DNA of 5,471 bases from Desulfovibrio sp. (GTDB lineage Bacteria; Desulfobacterota; Desulfovibrionia; Desulfovibrionales; Desulfovibrionaceae): positions 1 to 5,471 of the forward strand of contig JAQVZK010000172.1 of NCBI GenBank assembly GCA_028708195.1, in the 5' to 3' direction. Below the pieces are notes generated by a model, which saw only the letters and a list, made by a program, of their open reading frames with translations, did no database searches and was not told where the DNA came from. The position numbers and the translations under genes are program-made. Within the stretch, counting starts at the first letter, position 1. Each line of letters begins with the position of its first letter. Positions 1 to 4,570 of this stretch are shown piece by piece.

Positions 1-171
1 GTTGGTCAGCGCGATCTGCACGGCGTTATAGCCGTCGGAATCCGCGGTCTTGACCTGGGTGACGGGGCAAGGCCCTGCCTCAATCACCGTGACGGGTACG
101 GCTGCGCCGCTACCGTCAAATATGCGGGTCATACCGAGTTTGCGACCCAAAATTCCCATTTTCTCAGCCAT
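1..171 (-). CDS. rplC: 50S ribosomal protein L3, N-terminal part (cut by window edge)
   Basis: Large-subunit ribosomal protein L3, a primary 23S rRNA-binding protein needed early in 50S assembly. Only the first 57 codons are present; the reading frame runs open off the left edge. The visible N-terminus begins [20 protein letters not shown], the typical L3 opening with the GxKxGMTxxF signature, followed by the [14 protein letters not shown] segment usual in this family. The start at 171 is supported by a GAGAGG Shine-Dalgarno at 177-182 with a 5-nt spacer. It follows rpsJ by only 12 nt, the conserved rpsJ-rplC order of the S10 operon, so it should be cotranscribed. No anomaly is seen in the visible part. 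Confidence 0.97.
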   Translation of the reverse strand, partial: MAEKMGILGRKLGMTRIFDGSGAAVPVTVIEAGPCPVTQVKTADSDGYNAVQIALTN

Positions 172-176
172 GACTG

Positions 177-182
177 CCTCTC
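177..182 (-). promoter_or_regulatory. Ribosome binding site of rplC
   Basis: GAGAGG on the minus strand, 5 nt before the ATG at 171. It lies inside the 12-nt rpsJ-rplC gap and fixes the L3 start. Confidence 0.8.
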
Positions 183-183
183 G

Positions 184-501
184 CTAGAGCTTGATTTCCA
201 CGTCCACACCGGCGGGCAAGGAAAGCTTGCCCAGCGCGTCGACGGTCTGCTGGGTGGGTTCCAGAATATCCATAAGCCGCTTGTGAATGCGCATCTCAAA
301 CTGCTCACGGGACTTCTTGTCCACATGTACGGAACGCTGAACGGTATACTTATGAATGTTGGTGGGCAGAGGAATGGGCCCCGCCACACCGGCACCCGTA
401 TTGCGCGCCGTATCCACGATTTCCGCAACGGCTTTATCCAGTATGCGGTAATCGTAGGCTTTGAGCTTGATCCGAATGCGATCGCTGCTAACTGTCGTCA
501 T
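184..501 (-). CDS. rpsJ: 30S ribosomal protein S10
   Basis: Small-subunit protein S10, which sits in the 30S head; in many bacteria it also acts as NusE in antitermination complexes with NusB. The 105-residue product matches the usual length of about 103. Family landmarks are visible: [15 protein letters not shown] near the N-terminus, then [14 protein letters not shown] and [15 protein letters not shown], and a C-terminal segment ending in VDVEIKL. The start at 501 has GGAG at 511-514 (9-nt spacer) and a second AGG nearer the ATG. It is the first S10-operon gene here, followed 12 nt later by rplC. Upstream there is no fusA or tuf, but a long structured leader (502-1030) with its own promoter. 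The gene itself looks ordinary. Confidence 0.98.
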   Translation of the reverse strand: MTTVSSDRIRIKLKAYDYRILDKAVAEIVDTARNTGAGVAGPIPLPTNIHKYTVQRSVHVDKKSREQFEMRIHKRLMDILEPTQQTVDALGKLSLPAGVDVEIKL

Positions 502-573
502 TGTTGCCTACTCCGTTTGCATAAACATCCCACGCGTCGACCACCGACTGCGCAGGCTTCTTCACAGCATTCG

Positions 574-600
574 CGGGCCATGAAGCATGGCCCGAAGGCC
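574..600 (-). repeat. Overlapping alternative hairpins in the rpsJ leader
   Basis: A perfect 9-bp stem (574-582 with 586-594, 3-nt loop) shares its right arm with a second small hairpin (589-592 with 597-600). On the minus-strand RNA the second hairpin would carry a UUCG tetraloop. The two cannot form together, and they lie about 75 nt before the rpsJ start. Confidence 0.5.
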
Positions 601-659
601 GACCTCACCCTGGAATGGGACGGACGGAGCAACGTAAGGGGCTGCGCTAAACGCGCGTA

Positions 660-791
660 TCATGCCTGATAATCAGGAAAATTCGGAAGATTTTGGACGC
701 CCGAGCGCGCCTGCATCATCCGCATGATACTCCCCGGCGTCGCCCAGGCCAGGCCACCAAGAAAGGTGGCAAGGCGGTCCCGCAGGGTCAC
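660..791 (-). CDS. Small ORF in the rpsJ leader, 43 aa, unknown function
   Basis: I do not recognise this family. The reading frame starts at GTG 791 (or TTG 794) after an in-frame TAG at 804-806 and ends at TGA 660-662. The product begins MTLRDRLATFLGGLAWATPG, then SIMRMMQARSG, and ends NLPNFPDYQA. It has a short amphipathic to hydrophobic stretch and a polar tail, and no cysteines. About two thirds of third codon positions are G or C, and codons such as CTG, CGC and GCC are the ones used in neighbouring genes. A GGGGAG lies at 807-812, rather far (12-15 nt) from the start and inside a hairpin. An alternative start at ATG 725 gives 21 residues and has its own GGGGAG at 730-735 with a 4-nt spacer. 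It could be a regulatory leader peptide, a genuine small protein, or chance. Confidence 0.42.
   Translation of the reverse strand: MTLRDRLATFLGGLAWATPGSIMRMMQARSGVQNLPNFPDYQA
665..677. repeat. 13-bp inverted repeat CCTGAT-A-ATCAGG
   Basis: Perfect 6-bp arms around a single central A, overlapping the 3' end of the small ORF. With a 1-nt centre it fits a protein-binding site better than an RNA hairpin. No family assignment is possible. Confidence 0.35.
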
Positions 792-798
792 CAAATGA

Positions 799-812
799 GG
801 GGACTACTCCCC
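799..812 (-). repeat. Small hairpin overlapping the GGGGAG before the 43-aa ORF
   Basis: GGGG (minus strand, 809-812) pairs with CCCC (799-802) around a 6-nt loop. The pairing would bury the only Shine-Dalgarno-like run between the TAA of the upstream ORF and the GTG/TTG of the next. This is possible translational control, or a chance G/C run. Confidence 0.3.
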
Positions 813-818
813 CCTACC

Positions 819-917
819 TTACAGCCCCGGGTCACGCGCGCCTCCGGGGCTGCGGTGGGATCCGTCGTTGGGCTGGAACGGCTCGACATTGTCCGGCATC
901 TGGTAACGCCTGCACAT
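819..917 (-). CDS. Possible upstream small ORF, 32 aa (up to 70 aa)
   Basis: Open frame ending at TAA 819-821. From ATG 917 it encodes 32 residues beginning MCRRYQMPDNVEPFQPNDG, with a weak ACAGG 7 nt upstream. The same frame stays open to a TTG at 1031, giving 70 residues, but the predicted transcription start is at about 1030, so the long form would be leaderless with TTG, which is unlikely. Over the 70 codons I count about 66, 50 and 71 percent GC at codon positions 1, 2 and 3, the order expected for real coding in GC-rich genomes. It is in the same frame as the 43-codon ORF, separated by TAA and TAG. The region also forms strong hairpins, so it may simply be structured RNA. No recognised family. 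Confidence 0.22.
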   Translation of the reverse strand: MCRRYQMPDNVEPFQPNDGSHRSPGGARDPGL

Positions 918-1036
918 GTCAAAACCTGTTGGACCCCACTGGGGCCGTTCCAGGTACAGCAGGGCAGACTCAATCTGCCCTTCCCTGCCGTCCAGGGAAT
1001 ACCCATTAAAGACACCTGTCCCAATGGGCAAGGGTT

Positions 1037-1065
1037 GTTTTAGCTAACACTTGCCACGGCGTCAA
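1037..1065 (-). promoter_or_regulatory. Sigma-70 promoter toward rpsJ with A-tract UP-like element
   Basis: On the minus strand TTGACG (1060-1065, 5 of 6 consensus) and TAAAAC (1037-1042, 4 of 6) are separated by exactly 17 bp. Immediately behind the -35 box the minus strand has A5 (1069-1073), A8 (1078-1085) and A4 (1087-1090), the pattern of an UP element contacted by RNA polymerase alpha subunits, common at ribosomal promoters. Predicted start about 1029-1031, giving a leader of about 530 nt before rpsJ. It is the best minus-strand promoter I can see in the intergenic region. Confidence 0.62.
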
Positions 1066-1087
1066 GGCTTTTTGCGATTTTTTTTGT

Positions 1088-1102
1088 TTTGCGTCACGCA
1101 AA
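1088..1102. promoter_or_regulatory. 15-bp palindrome TTTGCGTCACGCAAA between divergent promoters
   Basis: Perfect 7-bp arms around a central C. Its centre is about 49 bp upstream of the predicted plus-strand start and about 65 bp upstream of the minus-strand start, so a bound regulator could influence both promoters. It does not match the FNR, CRP or Rex consensus as I know them. Regulator unknown. Confidence 0.45.
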
Positions 1103-1108
1103 TGCAAC

Positions 1109-1138
1109 TTGACAACCAAGAAAAATACTAGGTATACG
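1109..1138 (+). promoter_or_regulatory. Sigma-70 promoter of the receiver/TPR gene
   Basis: Perfect TTGACA at 1109-1114. A -10 match follows as GTATAC (1132-1137, 17-bp spacer) or TATACG (1133-1138, 18-bp spacer). Predicted start about 1144, giving a 5' untranslated region of about 115 nt before the ATG at 1260. Confidence 0.55.
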
Positions 1139-1177
1139 AAGAGAATCAAAAAATTATTATATTTTGAACATTAGGCC

Positions 1178-1192
1178 ATGTTGTGGCAACAT
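1178..1192 (+). repeat. Inverted repeat ATGTTG-TGG-CAACAT in the 5' UTR
   Basis: Perfect 6-bp arms with a 3-nt centre inside the untranslated leader of the receiver/TPR gene, about 70 nt before its start. It could be an operator placed downstream of the promoter or a small RNA hairpin. No known protein is assigned. Confidence 0.35.
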
Positions 1193-1249
1193 TGTGTCTT
1201 TACCACCCGTTGCAGCATGCTCCCGTCCCTTTTTCCCTATTCTTCGCGC

Positions 1250-1256
1250 GAGGAGA
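1250..1256 (+). promoter_or_regulatory. Ribosome binding site deciding the start at 1260
   Basis: GAGGAGA, 3 nt before the ATG at 1260. It favours this start over the upstream in-frame TTG at 1164, which has no such site and would add 32 residues unlike the domain that follows. Confidence 0.8.
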
Positions 1257-1259
1257 ATT

Positions 1260-2621
1260 ATGGCAACTGACACAGCCCCGAAAGCCAAGTTCATTTCTTA
1301 TCAGGATACCGTCATCAACTATATGAAGAATGACGGCGGACACGTTATAGTTCTCACAGACGATCAGGCCTTCAGCACACAGTTGCGCCTCACCATCGCC
1401 AAGGACCTGGGGTTGACTTCGCCCGGGCTTTTCACCGCCCTGTCCGACCCACGCCAACTGCTGCGCGAGTTGCGCCAGTTGCTGCCCATCCATCCCTCCC
1501 CCATACTTTTTCTTGAAAGGATAATGAGCGGCCAGGATCTGAGTTTTCTGGTCGGCCAGATAAAGCAGGCCTACAGCGGGCTCAAGATTGTCATCCTTAC
1601 TAATGACGTGCAGCGTGACCGGCTCATGCTGCTGCATGAAGTGGGGGCGGATAATTTTATTGCCAAGCCCGTGTCCATCAACACACTTATTGAAAAGATG
1701 GCCTTCACCATCAAACCGCAGAGCAAGCTTGGCCAGGCTATCGACGCCGCCAAAGGGCTGCTGGCGCGCAAGCAGTTTCAGCAGGCTTTGATTGCCAGCC
1801 AGAAGATTCTTGAAATTAAGCCCGGCAGCGCAGCGGCCTATCTGGTCATGGGTGACGCCCGCCGCGGCCTTGAGGATTACGAGCAGGCCCGCATTGCCTA
1901 CGAGGCGGCGGCAGCGGCGGCTGATCTTTACCTGGCCCCCCTGCAAAGGCTGGCCGAAATGTACGGCGAACTGGACGATAAAGAAAACGAACTGCGCTAC
2001 CTGCAAAAGCTCGATAACATTTCGCCCCTTAACGTCAACCGCAAAGTCAGCTTGGGTGAGGTGCACCTGGCCCTGGGGCATATAGAACTGGCCGAGGATT
2101 TTTTTGACAAAGCCCTTACCCAGATGAACCGCGAAGCCGTAGAAGGACTCAGCGCCCTTTCAAGCCGCATTGCCGACGTTTATGCCGAGCGTGACCCTCA
2201 GAAAGCCGAGAAGTTTTTGCGCAACAGCCTCGATGTGAAAGGCAAATATCTTTCCAAGAGTGACATTGTGGTTTTCAACCAGCTTGGCATCAGCCTGCGC
2301 AGACAAGGCCGCTGGCAGGACGCCATCGCAGAATACAAGCGTGCCATCAAGATCGCACCTGACGACGCCAATCTCTACTATAATATGGGTATGGGCTTTG
2401 CCGAAGGGCAAGACTTCATTCAAGCCAAGGCCAACCTGCTGAAAGCTCTGGATATGGAACCGGACCTGTACCGGGCCAGTCCGGCTATTGCCTTCAACTA
2501 CGGCGCGGTTTTTCTGCAGTCTCGCGATAAGCAGCGGGCGGCGCAGTTCTTTCAGACGACCCTTGATCTGGACCCAGGGCACAAGGCTGCCCGGCAAGGC
2601 CTGGAACGGGCAATGGGTTAG
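1260..2621 (+). CDS. Receiver-like domain protein with TPR repeats
   Basis: Cytoplasmic 453-residue protein with no signal peptide or membrane segment. Residues about 28-150 form a CheY-like receiver: strand with the acidic pair D34-D35 (VLTDDQAF), T114 after the fourth strand (VILTND), and K136-P137 (FIAKP). The position expected for the phosphoacceptor Asp, after the third strand, is E86 (ILFLERI), so normal phosphorylation is doubtful. Residues about 157-440 contain tetratricopeptide repeats, clearest at 159-187, 191-223, 263-290, 337-369, 370-403 and 409-439, with the A/G/Y/A/P pattern of TPR helices. TPR arrays bind partner proteins, so an adaptor or scaffold switched by, or mimicking, a signalling state is the likely role. 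There is no DNA-binding or enzymatic output domain. It has its own promoter, is monocistronic as far as visible, and converges on ftsY. Confidence 0.9.
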   Translation: MATDTAPKAKFISYQDTVINYMKNDGGHVIVLTDDQAFSTQLRLTIAKDLGLTSPGLFTALSDPRQLLRELRQLLPIHPSPILFLERIMSGQDLSFLVGQIKQAYSGLKIVILTNDVQRDRLMLLHEVGADNFIAKPVSINTLIEKMAFTIKPQSKLGQAIDAAKGLLARKQFQQALIASQKILEIKPGSAAAYLVMGDARRGLEDYEQARIAYEAAAAAADLYLAPLQRLAEMYGELDDKENELRYLQKLDNISPLNVNRKVSLGEVHLALGHIELAEDFFDKALTQMNREAVEGLSALSSRIADVYAERDPQKAEKFLRNSLDVKGKYLSKSDIVVFNQLGISLRRQGRWQDAIAEYKRAIKIAPDDANLYYNMGMGFAEGQDFIQAKANLLKALDMEPDLYRASPAIAFNYGAVFLQSRDKQRAAQFFQTTLDLDPGHKAARQGLERAMG

Positions 2622-2652
2622 ATGTAGGGGGTTTTATTGTTGGAATGTTTTG

Positions 2653-2690
2653 TGGGGGAGGGATTTTTTTGTAAAAGGGCCCCTCCCCTG
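2653..2690. terminator. GC-rich hairpin between convergent genes (possible bidirectional terminator)
   Basis: GGGGAGGG (2655-2662) pairs perfectly with CCCTCCCC (2681-2688), extendable by two G-U pairs at the base. The 18-nt loop holds T7 (2664-2670) and A4 (2673-2676), which can pair to lengthen the stem. It sits 31 nt after the stop of the TPR gene and 44 nt after the stop of ftsY on the other strand. Neither side has a clear T-tract directly after the stem, so it is not a textbook intrinsic terminator. Position between convergent genes is the main support. Confidence 0.45.
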
Positions 2691-2734
2691 CGCCCCTTCG
2701 CTGCTCTCTTGCGTCCCCCTCGAATCACGCCACC

Positions 2735-4402
2735 CTATCGGGCAACGCCGTCCGGCTTCTGCCCCAGCAGGGCCCGTGCATAATCCTCACCATTGAAGGG
2801 GCGCAGATCTTCCAGCTTTTCACCCAGCCCCACAAAGGTAATGGGCAGATGGTGCTGCATGGCCACGGCAATGGCCACCCCGCCCTTGGCGGTCCCATCA
2901 AGTTTGGTGATAATAAGCTCATCCACCCCTGCGGCCTCTTTGAACAATTTGGTCTGCGACAGGGCGTTCTGCCCGGTGGTGGCGTCAATGACCAAAATGC
3001 TGCGGTGCGGCGCACCAGGATGTTTTTTGCCCAGCACCTGACGGATCTTGGTCAGCTCTTCCATAAGATTGACCTTGGTTTGCAGACGGCCAGCCGTATC
3101 CACAAAAAGCACGTCCACGCCTTCCTTCACCGCCTGGTCCATGGCTTCATACGCCACAGAGGCCGGGTCCGCCCCGGGAGTCTTGGCATAAAAGAGCGCG
3201 CCAACGCGCCCGGCCCATACCTGCAACTGCTCGATGGCGGCGGCGCGGAAGGTGTCGGCGGCGGCGATCATGACTTTTTTGCCCTGCATGCGGGCTCGGT
3301 GGGCCAGCTTGGCGATGGTGGTGGTTTTGCCTACGCCGTTGACGCCAATCATAAGCACCACTTCAGGCGGATTGACGGCGGCAATACGGCGCGGCGCACG
3401 AAATATTTCTTCGACCTCGGCCATGAGCAGGACGCGCATGCCAGACGCCTCGGTGACTTTTTCTTTGCGGGCACGCTCCTTGAGGCGCTCCACAAGCTCC
3501 ATGGACGGTTCATAGCCCAGGTCGGCCATGATAAACAGCTCTTCAAGCTCTTCCCAAAAGGCGTCATCAAGCTCGCCGTGGCTTGCGAACAACGAGTCCA
3601 GACCGCGCGAAAACTGCTCGCGCGTACGGGCCAGGCCCTCGGTTATCTTGATGAACAGCCGGCTGCGCTCGTCCTCTTCGTCTTCCAGATCAAGAGCCAG
3701 GGCCAGACGGTATTGCAGCTCCGAGCGAAATTCCTCCACCTGGCGGTATTCCATCCGCCCAGTCCAGGCGCGAAAATCGTCCACAAAGGCCTGTGTCTCC
3801 TGTGGCGGCGCTTCAAGCGCACCAAGCAGAAAAGACAAACGCTGCCACAGCAAATCGCCGGCTTCGTCTACGCCCTCCAGCACTATGCCAAGCCAGACAG
3901 AAAGACGCGGCTCGGCTTCGCGCAGGCGCAGGGTCAATGCTTCTTCTACAGAACCAGAGGCAACGGCGACCGGAGCGGACACGGCAACTGGCTCGGCAAC
4001 CGCAGGTTCAGTTACAGCGGGCTCGGGGGCGGGCACGGCAGCGACAGCCCCGTGCGCTTCCTTGACGTCGGCGACGGAATCCGGCAGGGAGACGGCTTCT
4101 TGCCGCTCTGCGGTGGCAACTGCATTCGCCGCGTGCTTCAGGATATCAGCCGCGGCGTCAGGCGCTGCATCAGCTTCCACCGCCGGGACGGAGGCGTCAG
4201 GCGCAACGTCCAAAGGCATGGCGGTGCTGACGTCAGCTACGGCAGGCATCCCTTCATTAGAGCTTTCGCCCTCGGGCATTATCTGTGGTTGCGTAAGCTC
4301 CTGCTCCGAAGTCTGGTCCAAAGCCTGGTCCAAAGCCTGCGGATCCTTTCCTTCAGCGGATTCAGAGCCGAACATCTTTTTAATGGCTGAAAAAAATCCC
4401 AT
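2735..4402 (-). CDS. ftsY: Signal recognition particle receptor FtsY
   Basis: GTPase that docks SRP-ribosome complexes at the inner membrane for cotranslational insertion. The 555-residue product starts at [12 protein letters not shown], a short amphipathic membrane-targeting helix, chosen because AAGGAG (4408-4413) lies 5 nt upstream; an in-frame start at 4459 lacks this. Residues 13-150 are acidic and Ala/Pro/Val-rich (A-domain type). Residues about 152-245 are a predicted helical segment ending in an acidic run. The N domain begins near 249. The G domain shows GVNGVGKTT (353-361), DTFRAAA (383-389), DTAGR (435-439), TKLD (499-502) and GLGE (525-528), all intact. It is longer than E. coli FtsY (497). 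It lies downstream of the sensor-like gene, with a 168-nt gap, and converges on the TPR gene. Confidence 0.98.
   Translation of the reverse strand: MGFFSAIKKMFGSESAEGKDPQALDQALDQTSEQELTQPQIMPEGESSNEGMPAVADVSTAMPLDVAPDASVPAVEADAAPDAAADILKHAANAVATAERQEAVSLPDSVADVKEAHGAVAAVPAPEPAVTEPAVAEPVAVSAPVAVASGSVEEALTLRLREAEPRLSVWLGIVLEGVDEAGDLLWQRLSFLLGALEAPPQETQAFVDDFRAWTGRMEYRQVEEFRSELQYRLALALDLEDEEDERSRLFIKITEGLARTREQFSRGLDSLFASHGELDDAFWEELEELFIMADLGYEPSMELVERLKERARKEKVTEASGMRVLLMAEVEEIFRAPRRIAAVNPPEVVLMIGVNGVGKTTTIAKLAHRARMQGKKVMIAAADTFRAAAIEQLQVWAGRVGALFYAKTPGADPASVAYEAMDQAVKEGVDVLFVDTAGRLQTKVNLMEELTKIRQVLGKKHPGAPHRSILVIDATTGQNALSQTKLFKEAAGVDELIITKLDGTAKGGVAIAVAMQHHLPITFVGLGEKLEDLRPFNGEDYARALLGQKPDGVAR
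4313..4339 (-). repeat. 12-bp tandem repeat within ftsY
   Basis: Two exact copies of a 12-bp unit (plus strand CTGGTCCAAAGC) with a partial third, encoding A-L-D-Q twice in the acidic N-terminal region (residues 23-30). It is in frame and typical of slippage in a low-complexity region. Confidence 0.8.
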
Positions 4403-4407
4403 TCTTT

Positions 4408-4413
4408 CTCCTT
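4408..4413 (-). promoter_or_regulatory. Ribosome binding site deciding the ftsY start
   Basis: AAGGAG on the minus strand, 5 nt before the ATG at 4402. It supports the MGFFSAIKK start over the upstream in-frame one. Confidence 0.85.
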
Positions 4414-4473
4414 GCTGCTCATGTCCGACACAAAGCCTTTGCGCAACAGCTCTATCCAAAGCAGATCAATGTT

Positions 4474-4479
4474 AATATA
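4474..4479 (-). promoter_or_regulatory. Weak candidate -10 box for ftsY
   Basis: TATATT on the minus strand, 71 nt upstream of the ftsY ATG, in the only AT-rich part of the 168-nt gap. The best -35 candidate at 18 bp (TCGATG) matches only 3 of 6 positions. ftsY may instead be read through from the gene upstream. Confidence 0.22.
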
Positions 4480-4570
4480 CTCTGTCCTTACATCTGGCAT
4501 CGATCAGGGCGCGTTTTCCCCCTTGCGGTGCCGTGCAGGCCAGCCGAAAATTCAGAAGGCTCCAGTTTTT

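Larger units (their letters stand above)
502..1030 (-). other. Long structured 5' leader of the S10 operon (predicted)
   Basis: Stretch between the predicted minus-strand transcription start (about 1030) and rpsJ. It carries a run of perfect inverted repeats: 1002-1007/1023-1028 (6 bp), 981-987/993-999 (7 bp, 5-nt loop), 961-968/974-981 (8 bp, 5-nt loop), 924-928/951-955 enclosing 934-937/941-944, 822-830/844-852 (9 bp), 799-802/809-812, 753-758/765-770 (6 bp), 665-670/672-677, and 574-582/586-594 (9 bp, 3-nt loop). I see no hallmarks of 6S, SRP RNA, RNase P RNA or tmRNA, and no T-tract terminator on the minus strand before rpsJ. Two short ORFs lie within it. Hairpins are seen directly; leader identity is inferred from the promoter and from the lack of another gene. 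Confidence 0.5.

Noticed and set aside
780..1030. 6S RNA, SRP RNA, RNase P RNA or tmRNA gene
   Set aside because: None of the conserved sequence blocks I know for these RNAs is present, and the ends of the region do not pair as 6S or tmRNA would.
693..1043. 116-codon plus-strand frame in the intergenic region
   Set aside because: Protein sequence is not protein-like (Arg/Pro/His-rich start, no pattern) and it opposes the predicted S10 promoter and leader.
1027..1090. Plus-strand intrinsic terminator (GGCAAG...CTTGCC hairpin and T-tract)
   Set aside because: The stem ends at 1055 but the long T-tract begins at 1078, too far for an intrinsic terminator; the T-tracts are better explained as A-tracts of the minus-strand UP-like element.
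1164..1259. Upstream TTG start for the receiver/TPR gene adding 32 residues
   Set aside because: No Shine-Dalgarno, extension unlike a receiver N-terminus (Cys/Pro/Arg-rich), and a GAGGAGA just before the ATG at 1260.
1200..2081. 293-codon minus-strand frame opposite the receiver/TPR gene
   Set aside because: Antisense shadow; the plus strand has recognisable receiver and TPR motifs.
2849..4390. Long plus-strand open frames opposite ftsY (513 and 315 codons)
   Set aside because: Antisense shadows of a GC-rich gene: Arg/Ser/Gly/His-rich composition, no domain, and the minus strand clearly encodes FtsY.
4403..4459. Upstream in-frame start for ftsY adding 19 residues
   Set aside because: The ATG at 4402 has AAGGAG at ideal spacing and gives the classic amphipathic FtsY N-terminus.
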